This document shows positions 22,601-32,126 of a stretch of DNA of 64,000 nt, piece by piece. This stretch comes from Pontederia crassipes. Taxonomy: Eukaryota > Streptophyta > Magnoliopsida > Commelinales > Pontederiaceae. Below the pieces are notes generated by a model, which was not told where the DNA came from, ran no database searches, and worked only from the letters and a program-made list of their open reading frames with translations. The DNA lies in the NCBI GenBank assembly GCA_030549335.1, contig CM060196.1, positions 15,267,501 through 15,331,500 of the forward strand, in the 5' to 3' direction. Each line of letters starts with the position of its first letter. Within the stretch, counting starts at the first letter, position 1. The translations under genes were made by a program, and so were the position numbers.

Positions 22601-22998
22601 TCCTTCATTTGACAAAGTCTTGAGCGGGTGCACTGCTCAGAAGCTTCTAGCACTGGCACCCAAATTGGTTGAGAAAGGTCTTTTATCAGGTGTCGCCAAC
22701 ACAGACATTACAGTGGACCAAGCAAAAGATTCAGCTGAAATGATGTTTGTCGGAAGTGGACTGCCCATCTTACCGATTATAGAATGGGATAATCAGCCTG
22801 TTGGTGATGGTAAGCAGTTCCAAATTTGATTTTTGTTGTGATTGCTGCAATTAAGGCACAACATATACTTGGTTTATGTTATATGACAATTTTGTGTTGT
22901 GTGCAGGACAAGTAGGGCAACTGACACTTGCTCTCTCGAGTATGCTTTGGGAGGATATGCTTGAAGGTCCAGATAGGATTTCAGTTCCTTATAACTGA
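10695..22998 (+). CDS. Class IV PLP aminotransferase, D-amino-acid transaminase-like
   Basis: Exons: 10695-10751, 11142-11317, 22139-22809, 22907-22998 (331 residues). This fold-type IV group includes branched-chain aminotransferases, D-amino-acid transaminases and aminodeoxychorismate lyases; the plant clade it resembles is the At3g05190/At5g27410 type, whose substrate I cannot state. Seen: YPAMYSSVLGGIILDP, then HMVHRGHGVFDTAML (residues 61-75); ATVKNVNYLPN with the presumed PLP-binding Lys182; and YVAEGPNMNVAF with the conserved Glu215. The C-terminus SMLWEDMLEGP closes the domain. There is no obvious transit peptide. Phases match at every junction (0, 2, 1). Intron 1 appears to use a GC donor (GAG|GCTAGT), because the nearby GT would shift the frame. 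Intron 2 is 10.8 kb and holds SINEs, a MITE, a decayed hAT gene and other repeats; intron 3 is 97 bp. Exons 2-4 are very secure; exon 1 is less so. Confidence 0.92.
12079..12464. mobile_element. hAT-like MITE in intron 2 of the aminotransferase gene
   Basis: The left end reads CCCTGTTCGGTTAAGTTGAT and the right end, inverted, GGCCTGTTTAGTTTAACTGAT. This CTGTTYGGTT-type end is common in plant hAT MITEs. No clear 8-bp duplication was found. A short SINE copy with an exact duplication is nested inside, so the MITE is older than that SINE. Confidence 0.6.
12171..12234 (-). mobile_element. Ultra-short SINE tail insertion (copy 2)
   Basis: Only the AAC tail, AAAGCCTTATCCCACTAGGT, GGGGTCGGCT and an 11-bp ACTTATCCCAC extension are present. 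It is flanked by an exact 13-bp duplication, TGATGTGCTCATA, at 12158-12170 and 12235-12247. The extension repeats part of the hairpin, which suggests the reverse transcriptase re-copied it before finishing. Confidence 0.88.
13048..13089 (+). mobile_element. Ultra-short SINE tail insertion (copy 3)
   Basis: A 42-bp insert: the hairpin (ACCCCACCTAATGGGATAA), GGCTT and a TTG tail. The flanks are an exact 14-bp duplication, TCTTGAAGAGGGTG, at 13034-13047 and 13090-13103. Confidence 0.88.
13378..14230. mobile_element. LTR-like retroelement fragment
   Basis: Begins with TGTAGGATCCCAACGAGCAC and GGGTGAATTGG, wording I recognise from long terminal repeats of plant copia elements. It runs to about 14,220, near CCAGATTG repeated three times and GCCTAACA. 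No matching flanking duplication or second LTR was found, so the ends are estimates. A short SINE copy lies inside. Confidence 0.42.
13489..13533 (-). mobile_element. Ultra-short SINE tail insertion (copy 4)
   Basis: A 45-bp insert with AAC tail, AAAGCCTTATCCCACTATGT and GGGGTCGGC. An exact 16-bp duplication, TTCGTTAATCCTTCTA, lies at 13473-13488 and 13534-13549. Confidence 0.9.
14467..16000 (-). pseudogene. Decayed hAT transposase (DUF659 plus dimerisation region)
   Basis: Conceptual minus-strand pieces, in several frames, keep the family order. From high to low coordinates: GPLGKAFNSEARDHL then EIARPFY (about 15,680-15,770); ISSFMYATNSPISGF and YNALRTTLLLD (about 15,560-15,660); LLDKWAKSYTPLH (about 15,180-15,215); and SSCCERNWSTYSFI near 14,770-14,815, the hAT dimerisation signature. 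It ends with an acidic tail (SLDEPNLKVVLFNDVEKEP) and a stop near 14,467. Many frameshifts and stops make it non-functional. It lies antisense within intron 2 of the aminotransferase gene. The N-terminal BED finger was not found, and terminal inverted repeats were not located. Confidence 0.72.
16080..16155 (+). pseudogene. copia RNase H fragment
   Basis: Translates as QYIANTSVACDVIWLRRVLG, matching the EYIAxSxxxxxAIWLRRxL signature near the end of Ty1/copia polyproteins. Sequence on both sides does not stay open. Only this scrap is supportable. Confidence 0.55.
16718..17060 (+). repeat. Diverged repeat, partner of 21449-21705
   Basis: Shares blocks with 21449-21705 in the same order: TTGAGAGGGAAGAAGA, GGGACTCCCATCAAG, CTCCCCACCAG, TGGAATTTG, ATTGATTCTGCAATCG, and a final TGAATCATGA-type word. 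The copies differ by several small gaps. Both are inside intron 2, about 4.7 kb apart. Confidence 0.7.
17375..17580 (-). mobile_element. Near full-length TTG-tailed SINE (copy 5)
   Basis: About 206 bp in reverse orientation: AAC tail, hairpin block, GGATCATACGAC, the CTCTATTAGTAACCAAACC segment, TTCGACAGGGTTTTACGC (box B-like on the other strand), GGGGCCTAACACAACCCTCC and the 5' end TAAAACATAGGCGGAGTT. No exact duplication was found, so this may be an older copy. It is a long-form copy that retains the roughly 27-bp segment missing from copies 7, 9 and 13. Confidence 0.88.
18636..18721. repeat. 43-bp tandem duplication
   Basis: Two adjacent units (18636-18678 and 18679-18721) both start GTGCTTATTTTTAATCACTG and end CACATCTAACTCA; they differ at a few bases. 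In intron 2 of the aminotransferase gene. Confidence 0.85.
18825..19672. mobile_element. Small element with terminal direct repeats (TRIM-like)
   Basis: Direct repeats of about 140 bp at 18845-18984 and 19530-19672 share GATATGAAAAGATATGCAAA, TCATGCCTTGCTTGTCGCAT and end in TATATTCCAACA. The 3' end is followed by ATTAA, which also occurs before the 5' copy near 18822, so it may be the target duplication. The 550-bp interior codes for nothing I recognise. No clear primer-binding site was found, so the LTR nature is likely but not proved. The 5' boundary is uncertain because of an AAAGATATGC duplication there. Confidence 0.6.
19947..19990 (-). mobile_element. Ultra-short SINE tail insertion (copy 6)
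   Basis: A 44-bp insert with AAC tail, AAAGCCTTATCCCACTAGAT and GGGGTCGGCTA. The flanks are an exact 12-bp duplication, AAGAGTAAGCTA, at 19935-19946 and 19991-20002. Confidence 0.88.
20911..21097 (+). mobile_element. Full-length TTG-tailed SINE (copy 7)
   Basis: Starts CTCCGCCTATATTTTATAGC, then GCCGGTCCCAAG, GGTTGTGTTAGGCCCCGACA, CCTGTCGAATC (box B-like), GAACATGGATCAACGAATA, the AGCC...GGCT hairpin and nine TTG units. A 23-bp exact duplication lies at 20888-20910 and 21098-21120. It lacks the roughly 27-bp TTGGTTACTAATAGAGCGG segment seen in copies 5, 10 and 12. In intron 2, same strand as the gene. Confidence 0.93.
21449..21705 (+). repeat. Diverged repeat, partner of 16718-17060
   Basis: Same block order as the copy at 16718-17060, with small gaps. 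An older dispersed repeat or an intron-internal duplication; function unknown. Confidence 0.68.
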
Positions 22999-23993
22999 GG
23001 ACGACAAAGATGATATCTTCCATAAATTCCTACAGGAAGAGAGAAAAAAATCTTTAGTGAATGGCTTCAAGGTCAAAAGTTCAAACTTATCCTTTGTGAT
23101 TAAGGATATTTTTTCTTTGACATTGTTGTCGACTAGTAGTTCAATAAAATCCACTTGCTCTCTTGAATATGCTAAGAGTGATTCAAACATGAAGGACTAG
23201 AGGTTGTATGTTTATAAACTTCAAGTCTGAGATGAATTGAGTCAATAGAAATCTGAGTGTGTGTAGTTTCTCTTGTGTGACGATAGTTATTTTTATTTTC
23301 TGCAATATCAGCCTACCTACTGAGCTTGTCCTAATCAGGTTAATTGATTCAATCAAGGAATTTATTATGTATTTCTATAGTTTCCCATAGCTACCCTTAT
23401 AGGTTAATCTCTTTTTGACACCAAGTATCTTTAGGATATGCAGTACTTGCAAGAGCTCTCCGAGAATATCTACAAATTGTTGAATATCTCAGCATGCTGA
23501 TCTGATATGCAAATTGAAAATGCATTTTTTTCCTGTACTTTTTTCTTTTGACCCTGAACTGAAGGATATAAGTGATTTTTGTCATAACATGTCAGATTAT
23601 GGTGGATGATTTTTCATGTTAAGATGATTTGATAATCTGAAGATATGGACATGCCAAGAATCATGTGCAATATTCTTTGAATTCCTCCCAAAAGATCAGT
23701 TGTACATGGAGCTAACTCTGAAAGAAGAGCTAGGAGTGTCAGTAATGTGTGATTTGTTTTCTCTTTCTGAAATTGGGAAAGAATATATAGAATTCTGTGC
23801 CAAAACATGTTGAGTTAGAGAAGGCTTGACAAGTATGGCAACTTCTATGTACCTGTGACTTGGCCTCATTTTTCCTCATTTTTTTACTGAGCTAGAGAGG
23901 GCATCGACTTGAATAAGTTAACGAAATAGGCCTAGCCAACCCGATTAACTAAATCGGACCATCCAATTGGACAAAATTAATATAACATATATA
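22999..23993. other. 3' flank of the aminotransferase gene
   Basis: No further coding exon is needed: the family C-terminus ends at 22998. Sequence to about 23,250 is probably the 3' untranslated region, but I saw no decisive polyadenylation signal. Nothing else recognised. Confidence 0.4.
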
Positions 23994-24032
23994 CAACAAC
24001 AACAAAGTCTTATCCCACTAGGTGGGGTCGGC
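23994..24032 (-). mobile_element. Ultra-short SINE tail insertion (copy 8)
   Basis: A 39-bp insert, the shortest copy: AAC tail, AAAGTCTTATCCCACTAGGT and GGGGTCGGC. The flanks are an exact 16-bp duplication, TAATATAACATATATA, at 23978-23993 and 24033-24048. Confidence 0.9.
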
Positions 24033-24504
24033 TAATATAACATATATATTACACCAATTTTTATTAATCACATCAAAGCTAATATTATTATATATCAACA
24101 TATAACAGTAAAAATCGTAAAGCAAATGATAATAGTTTATTTATTTTAATGTTAAATGTACAAATTATACTTTCTAAACTCATAGTTTCTTGATTTAACC
24201 ATTAATGTCAATTTTTTAACAAAATTTTCTAATTTCTTTTTTTTTATTTTCAACCAATTACACAATTAGTTTATTTTTTTTATTTTGTCATCCGAGAATA
24301 GTAAAAGAATGGACAAAATATTATCTAGATGGAAAACACAAAACGTGCCATAGTTGACAACATTAGCTAATAATAATATATGATTAGCTAATAATAAACT
24401 ATCAATGACATTTATTAAATAAGTCTCTCGATAAAGTTAGCAAAGCTAGAGGAAATTCAAAAATTATATTTGTTTCATTAACACTCGGCATAGAGGATTA
24501 TTTT

Positions 24505-26779
24505 TGTAACGTAATTGTCTTTAATAAAAAAAAAGAAATTCGAAACGAACGGTCGGCAGGAGAGCCGCCTCTGACCTTCCGCCGTTTCGCCTCCAGTCGG
24601 CCGGAGCGTATAAGAAGGGGGGGGGGGAGAGGACGCACTTGCGCCCTCTTGGAACCCCTGACCCCCTCCTCTCCATCGTCTTCTTCTATTCGTCCAGCGA
24701 CCGACGATCCACGCGCGCACGAGCAGCAGAGCAGCGATGAACGGCGGACAAACCGACCCACTCCGACGTCCAACGACCTCCCCTCGACGCGCGCGGAGGT
24801 CAGGCAAACCCTTCCAGACGACAGCGAACGTCCGGCGATCGACGGACAATGAATAGTGATCGGAAAACTCCAATAGCCGAACCGTAAAGGTACCCTTAGT
24901 GTTTTAATCTCATAGATGAAGAATTATGGATTGTTTGATGCAAAGGACTATACTATCATGATCCTGGTGTAATTTCCTACAACTTTCGTATTGATGTCAT
25001 CATCAATCGACGGCCGGAAGGCCGTCAGAATCGATGGAAAAATCCGGCGGCCCTATTTTATCGCAGTGACCGGTCGACCGATTCTAGAGAATGGTCGATC
25101 GGTCTGCGTACAGAACTCACACGAACCCTTCCTTATCGGTCTACCGGTCTCACCATGGCGGTCGATCGATCTATGTGTTTGATAGATAAATACGATATTG
25201 TGATCGATCGACCAGTTCCAGAGAACGGTCGACCGATCCGATGCGTAATGTGTATTTTCGTGGCTAAATGAACGGTCGACCGACACTCATATCGGTCGAC
25301 CGATTCACAGAACCCAAAGTAAAGAACACGGTCGACCGATCCTAGAGGACCGGTCGACCGGTGCCAACTAAACGATCGACCGGTCCACTAGGAACGGTCG
25401 ACCAAATCTAACAGAGACCCCATCGATCCAATGGGACAGATCTACCCTAAACATAATGGAGACTCTGACCAGTTTGCCTACACTGTTTGAGCCCTACTGT
25501 ACAAAGACCAATGTTCTGTTGGATCACAAATCATAGATTCACAATGATTAAAAATAAACAAAGCAAGGACAAAGACATAAGATTGCTATGTGTCGCCCCC
25601 AAAGTTAAAGCAAATATCAGAGATTAAAGCAGAGAAGGGATATGTAGTTAGCTGAGGGGACAGTGACGCTACTGTCTTAAATGACCACTATTCCTGAGAT
25701 TTCAGGTTTTTTCCCACCTGTATCTCGAATGAAGGGTGATGCTAAAGGACATACCCCTTCCCTTAAAGATTAAAGTATTATGCCAGAGGGACATGTAGCT
25801 AGCTGAGGAGACAGTGAACTTACAGATCTTGTAACCGACCATTGTTCCTGGATTGTAGGAGTTCTTCTCCCTACCTTCCGAACTGGGTGAGGTAGTAACA
25901 CCCACATCTTCCCTTTTATAGGCTTTCTGGCATCAGAAAATCAGGAAGGCACCTCTGGTTTCCCAATCTAATAAAGTAGAGCTCGCATAGGACAACTAAC
26001 CCTAAAGATATTTTAGTAATGTAAAAGACGTAGTGCAATTCACAATAAAATAATACAAAGCAAAGCAAAGTATTGTAAAGCAAAGCAGAGATAATGTAAA
26101 GTGAAGTATAGTAGAGACATTGTAAAGCAAAGCCAAAGTAAAGCAAATATAGAGTATTATTATAATAAAAGAACAGAGTACTGATATGAATAAAGACTTA
26201 TACATTACTGTCATCGATCCTTATTTCACCGTCTATAGCTATTGTACTGGACATAATTGCTCATGGGTATTCTATTCCTCTGCATTGGGATTTTGTAGGT
26301 GAGAATGCCAACTGAGGAGATGACGGAGGGCGCAGAGCTTGGAGAATGCTGCACATGACTGATATGTCTACTCCCAGCTTTTCTATCGCATTTCTATTTA
26401 AATCATACTATGTTAAGAGACATCATGTTTTACTTCCGTTCATAGAACTTCAGACAAATGTTATTATGTTTCCGCATAATTTTTCTATATTGCAAGACAT
26501 TGACTTCCGCATATTTTCTATAATATGAACCATCATAGACTTCCGCATATTTTTCTATAAAATGAGACGTTATGAATTTTCGCATTTAAGTCATTCATCA
26601 TGGCATTTTTACTACTCTTCCGCATTTAAAATCCTCTATTATATTTATTATTATTTTATTAGTGCCACGTGAGCAATTTTGTTGAATAGTCAATGTCAGT
26701 AGAGCAATAGGCATTGTAGCGCTCCCGGTGTCAAATTGACCGCCTATGTGACGGGAGGTGCGATTTCGGGGGCGTTACA
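24505..26779. mobile_element. Solo LTR, about 2.3 kb (family A)
   Basis: Begins TGTAACG and ends CGTTACA, the usual inverted ends of an LTR. A perfect 5-bp duplication, ATTTT, lies at 24500-24504 and 26780-26784. No gag or pol is present, so recombination between LTRs probably removed the interior. Inside, in order: a GC-rich segment (24,550-24,860), a palindrome cluster (25,010-25,410), a diverged tandem pair of about 155 bp (25,636-25,920, both with GTAG-TAGCTGAGG-GACAGTGA), an AAAGCAAAGC-rich tract (26,040-26,165) and repeats of CTTCCGCATA (26,470-26,640). Gypsy type is likely from the size and ends but is not proved. Confidence 0.85.
25010..25410. repeat. Cluster of GGTCGACCGAT-like palindromes in the first solo LTR
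   Basis: At least a dozen copies of a CGGTCGACCGAT-type word, itself near-palindromic and holding a GTCGAC core, spaced about 20-35 bp apart and often paired around a short CTAGAG or CAGAGAA spacer. Variants include GGTCGATCGGT and CCGGTCTACCGG. Confidence 0.85.
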
Positions 26780-26784
26780 ATTTT

Positions 26785-27507
26785 CATCTTATTAGTTAAA
26801 GTAGATAATGAATTTAACCGTAACCACGATTAAGAAGTCTTCCAATGATCATAAACAATTTTTGCTTGCTTAATTAACAAATTTGATCATAATTATTTAC
26901 CCTTATATGCTAATTTAATTAAACAACCGTTCATTAGTTCATATTATGAGTTATACTATAAGCGAGACTATGATTTCTTTTTTTAAATGGTAAAAGAGTT
27001 AGCTGCATTCATTTATTTACTCCTGTATTTGTTGTAAAATAAAGAAAGTCATTAACTTTGGAAATTTTTAGCTGTCCTCAGTCATCAACTTTTGTATTAA
27101 ATTTTATGTAGTAATATTCCTTTTTCGTATATTTTTTTAAAAATAAAAATATTATAAAAAAATAATTTGGCATAGTAATGATAATAACTATAATTAACGG
27201 TAGATTTCAACCTTTTACATGTGAGCATCAAATCTTTGTACATGTAAAAAAATAAAAACTTTTTAATTCGATTAATTTATACGGACGAGCCTACGAGTTC
27301 AATTCAAAATGCCCCCACTTTTTTTTTTTCTTTGCCTTTTCCCAACGGCTACTTTTGTTGTGGGTTTGTCTCCAGGCAACAACGACTCAATTCAAACCTC
27401 CTGCAGACTGCGACCTCCCTCTCCTCGCCTTTTAATTCAATACAAATTCAACCACCACACCACGCAGCAAATACAACTCGTCAGAAACCCCGCCGATCGC
27501 TGTCCCC
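26785..27507. other. Upstream region of the reticulon gene
   Basis: AT-rich to about 27,300, then GC-balanced leader sequence. Contains a pyrimidine tract at 27,311-27,333. No separate gene: open frames at 27,309-27,847 in other phases are shadows of the GC-rich first exon. Confidence 0.5.
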
Positions 27508-29565
27508 ATGGATTCCTCGACTCCTTCCACTCCCCCCTACATTCGCCTCCCTCCGGCGGCGGCAGCGGTTGTTCCCGTTATCGTCTCCGTCGCCGACGAC
27601 CCCGACGACCTCGAGCACCCGATCGCCGCCGGCCTCGCGACCCCGCCGTCAAGGAAGAAGCCCTCCATCTCCCCTTCCCCGCTCCACCTCCACCCCAACC
27701 GCCACCACCACGGCGGAAGCCCCCACGCCTCCTCCCTCCAGGAGCTCCTCCTCCTGTCCCCCTCCCACTCACCTTGCCGCAGCAGGTCACGAGCGCGGCT
27801 CGAGGCGGCTGCGGCCATGGTCGTCGACGACGGTTGCCTTGAAGTGACGACGTTGACGCCTCGCAGGAAAGGGAAGAGCGGCAGGGCGGCCGCAGCGGCG
27901 GCGGGGCCGTTGGGCTGCGCGTCGCCCAGGAATGCCCGGAGGGCCCGGAGGAGGCTGGAGAGGGAGATAGGTGGAAGGGGAGAGGAGAGGGAGGTGGGGC
28001 ATGGAGATGACGATGTCGATAGGGTGAGGAAGCGGAGGCAGGGCAGAACCAAAGCGGCGGCGGCAGCTACCAAAGAGAGGCTGAGCTTGGTGCCTGTGCC
28101 TTCTCCTCCTCCTCCTCCCCCTCCATCTAGCGGTATTGCCTAATCTTCTATTTTCTCTCTTCATGGACATAACACGTTCGATACTTTACCGATGTGAAGT
28201 TTTGGTTCTAAGATGCAGAGAATGTTGAGGCATGTGGCCAGCTTGATGGGTTGAGGGACCTGATCTTGGATCTCGTTATGTGGAGGAATGTTGCCAAGTC
28301 AACACTGTGGTTCGGATTTGGATCGATGTTCTTCTTGTCTTGTTGTTTCTCAAACAACCTGAACTTCAGGTACGCAAAGAATAGAACGTTGTACTTAGAA
28401 GCAGGCGGCCACTTTGCTGATTTTTTTTTTATTTCTTCGCAGTATCATTTCTGTAATGTCCCACCTCGGTATCTTGTTTCTGGGTTTGGCCTTCTTCCGA
28501 GATTGTGCTCCGAATAGGTAATTGGTGCACACTAATTATCCCCCGATAGACTACTTGAGGAATTGAGGATGTATAACACAAAGTTTTACAGGCAGCAGAT
28601 AAAGTTGGGTGGAAACTTTCAGCTGACCGAAGGTGACATTGTTCGACTTGTGCGTTTCTTTCTGCCATTTGTGAATATTGTCTTGGCAAAAGCTCAAGAT
28701 ATTTTCTCTGGAGATCCCTTGCGCACTCTAAAAGTATGTTTCCATGTTCTTCTCTTTGCTTGTAAACTCCATTGTGCAGACTACTGATTTATCTGCCCTT
28801 TCTCTGTCAGATTGCACCCATTCTCCTCCTTGGAGCCAAGTATGGCCACTTATTAACCTTGTGGAAGCTAGTTTCTGCTGGTATAGATAATTAACCATCT
28901 TTCTTCTTTGAGAGAAAGCTATAGTGCAAAAGAACAGAAATTGATTACTATATTTTATGATTTGACAGGATTTTTCTTGTGTTTCACTGTACCGAAACTG
29001 TATTCTTGCTACTCACAGCAGATACAAACAATAGGTACTACAAACTTGCAAAAAAATACTTATGAATAAGCTGTAGCATATTTAGTGTAAAATGAGATAA
29101 CCTGCTATGATGTCTTGAATACAATTGGAGCTTTCAAAATGTTTCAGTTGGGACTTCAATCAGTTGGATCCTAGAAACGTGGAAATCTTGCCCACGCAAG
29201 AGATTTATAGCATCAACAGCTGCCATATTGTTCTGGAACTTGTTCAGTGTCAAGACACGAATCTTTGCAGGTATCTTAAACCCGTAACAGTTGTCTAGTT
29301 CTATAGGATATGATTTTTATACTACTGTAATATACCTATCTAGTTGCATGTTGCACAGCACAAAGCTTAAATCTATGCATCATGAAATTTATTGGTTTAT
29401 GTGACTAATTTTCATAAACTGTATTTCCCCAAAAAAAGTGATTATAAAATGTACATACCACTTACACCAGTGTTATCATCTGCAGCATTCATCTCGGTGG
29501 TAATTTTTCGTTACCACCATCAGCAAGTGAGGCAAAAGGAGTCAGAAAGCAAGAAGGAAGATTAG
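27508..29565 (+). CDS. Reticulon-like protein (RTNLB, long N-terminal type)
   Basis: Exons: 27508-28132, 28219-28369, 28443-28517, 28592-28733, 28811-28880, 28969-29034, 29148-29270, 29486-29565 (443 residues). Reticulons insert hairpins into the ER membrane and bend it into tubules. The first 208 residues are Pro/Ala/Arg-rich and disordered-looking, with RRARRRLEREIGGRG and a basic RKRRQGR patch. The reticulon domain follows: DLVMWRNVAKSTLWFGFG, two hydrophobic stretches (FGSMFFLSCCF; SHLGILFLGLAFF), LTEGDIVRLVRFFLPFVNIV, FSGDPLRTLK, a second hydrophobic pair (APILLLGAKYGHLLTLWKLV; FFLCFTVPKLYSCY) and WNLFSVKTRIFAAF near the end. All junctions are GT-AG and in phase. Length and layout fit the RTNLB17/18/21 group rather than the short B1-B16 forms. 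The start is the first Met in the only frame that reaches the domain. Confidence 0.93.
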
Positions 29566-32126
29566 CCACAGGAAATGGTAGTTGAAGAACAAGGTCAGGC
29601 ATAATGCACCTTCCTTTGTCAGCAGAATTTTCCTGCAGTAGGTTCTAGTTTGCCTCCAATATGTATAATAGCATTGTAATAGTAAAGGGATGGACATGAT
29701 GCACTATACCATGTATATATCTAATTAGCTGTTGAAACGAAATCCCTTTTTCAAATGCATCAAATGTTCCTGGGGCATAATCTTGTGAGAATTGAGAGGA
29801 CCTTTGGAGACTTTGCTATTTTCTTCGAGCTATAGCCAGATTCTTTGCTGGTGGAACTGGAAAAACATATCCTGCTTTGACTGTCATACAGATTCTATTG
29901 TGATAAGAGAGTATTTTCTAATGGAAGCACAAAAGTTGCTACCAATCCAAGTCGTCCATTTATATAACATAATGTCTTCATTATGCTTGACATTTGAATT
30001 TTTTATGTTTTTTACCGTCGTAAAAGCATTAAAATCGTAGGAAATCTTTATTGTATAATTATGTAATGTATAAATTTCAACGACTTAAATAACGTACTTT
30101 TTTCCGATGACAATTTAACAAAAAATAAAAACGGTGCTTAATTTTCATTGGGACATTTTGATCCACAAGTCGACGGTTGTATTACTTAACTTCTATAAAT
30201 GTACGAGCTGGAGTGCAATTTCTTACTATGAAACTAAGGATATGACGGATAATTTTAATCTCATATTACTTTCCTACTTATTAAAATTTATCTGGTCTGT
30301 TTGGTTGGGTGAAAGGATGATAAAGAGTGGAAAGGGAAAGAAGGAGAATATGTTCTCCTCGTTTGGTTGAGTTTAAGTTGGAAAGGAAATAAGGGGAAAG
30401 TCTCCTCCTTTATCTTTCATTCTTCTCCAATGTTCCATTTTTCTTTCCCCTCCAAGTCGAAGTGGAAAGGAGAAAAAAGACATATTTAATATGTGTTTTC
30501 AATTTTGACCAAATAAATTAAACATACAACTATATAAGTAAAAGATAAAATCATCTAAAAAAATTAATCACTTAACATTCATTCCCTTCTCTTCCTTCCC
30601 TTTAATGATATCAACCAAACGAGGATAACTATTCATATTCATTCTCATACTTTTCTTCCCATCATTTCCCTTCCCACTTTTTACCTTACCTTTCTCTTAA
30701 TGAATTTTGGACCAAACAGACCTTAACAGAAATCATCCTCTTATATATTTTTTGTTACTGATCATGACGGTTGATTTAATACTATAAAAAGTAAATAAAA
30801 CATAAAATAAATACTTTAAACGCACGAAGGGCCATGAAAAAAAAACAATTTCGCTCAAGCACCAAATTATCACGCATTATCAAGTGCAAGCAGGGGGGCC
30901 AAGTACCCAAAGAAAGAAATAGGACAAAATGACGAAACTAATGGATCATCTGATTAATGAATGTTTTAACCATACTACCCACTCCTTTAATTTTTGTTAT
31001 TTTTACATGATCCATTTTTCTTGTTTCTCGAAATAGCCATATTAGCATTTGGCCCCCATGAGAGTAATCAGTGTCATGGCAAAAATGAACCCTTATTGTC
31101 TCGTTATATTTTCACTGGTGAAAACTCAAAACAAATCATTTTAACCTTTTCTTCTATATGGCAGAAGTGCGAAACTTTGAGCAGTTCGATTTAACAAATT
31201 ACTGTAATCCATTTATTCGGACGACTCAGATGCACGATATTGAACGGTATACCAATTTCTAATTTTTCTTTCATGAGATGATTTATTTGTCGCTGTGCTA
31301 AATATTTCTCCACGACGATGATACATCAGTCCTTTTTTTTTTAATGTTGTCAGGTAGAAGCATATTTTTTTCTTTTTCGTGAAGAGGTAGAAGCAAAATT
31401 CCATTTTAGCCCCTTTCTTTTCTTTCCCAATTTTTGCACAAAAAGGGAAAAAAACCTGAATGAAAGAGTAAACAAAATTTTGATATTATTTCTTTTTTCT
31501 TCAGGGAGAATATTGAGGTGTGAGCTACAGTCTCTACAAACTTGTCCATCAAAATTTTCATATTACATTACAATAAACATAGAATTTATGTATGAAACTT
31601 TGAAGATACGTGAGTGAAGGGCCCTGTTTAAAGAATTAAATCGATAGCAGCCGTAACAAGAGTGGTAATTTGTGTAACGTAAAATATCATATTTTTGTTT
31701 GACTGATTATTTAACCGTTTAAAAGGACACAAGTAAACTAGCAAAAATTGTTTCAGAATAATTTTAAGCAAAGTTACATTTCTCTTGGTAGCGAGAAGCA
31801 TGCCAATTTTTGTACATAATTCAAGACACTCTACTACTATGCGGCGACTGCAAGAAAAATTCACCTTGACAATATCTGACCCTTTCGTTTGAACATATAA
31901 ACAAAGCACAATAAAGTGACTTTTTCAGGAAAAAAGGAGTAAAAATGAACTGACAAAGGACGGAAGAGACATGGAGTGCAATGAATGAAAATGAGCTAAA
32001 AAGATTCAACCCAAGAAAAAATTAGCTAGAAAAATGTCAGAGATTGTCCGAATACTGTACAGCTGTATAATCACCAGCGACTCAGATCAAAAGAGTAAAG
32101 CTTCTGACAAAATAATTGCTGAACTG
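29566..32126. other. Intergenic region between convergent genes
   Basis: Between the ends of the reticulon (+) and AP-3 mu (-) genes. Holds one MITE (listed separately). Small open frames at 29792-30040, 30994-31194 and 31628-32009 have no family features. The 3' ends of both genes lie here. Confidence 0.45.
30294..30722. mobile_element. hAT-like MITE
   Basis: Left end GGTCTGTTTGGTTGGG; right end, inverted, GGTCTGTTTGGTCC. The interior is purine-rich in the left part and pyrimidine-rich in the right, so the two halves are loosely self-complementary (GGAAAGGAAA against TTTCCCTTCCC). No flanking duplication could be fixed. Confidence 0.65.

Noticed and set aside
24478-24873. Minus-strand open frame of 131 residues near the first solo LTR
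   Set aside because: It spans the LTR boundary and its GC-rich 5' part; no domain, and it reads through non-LTR flank.
27309-28170. Long open frames in other phases and on the minus strand over the reticulon first exon
   Set aside because: GC-rich shadow frames; only the frame from 27508 splices in phase into the reticulon domain.
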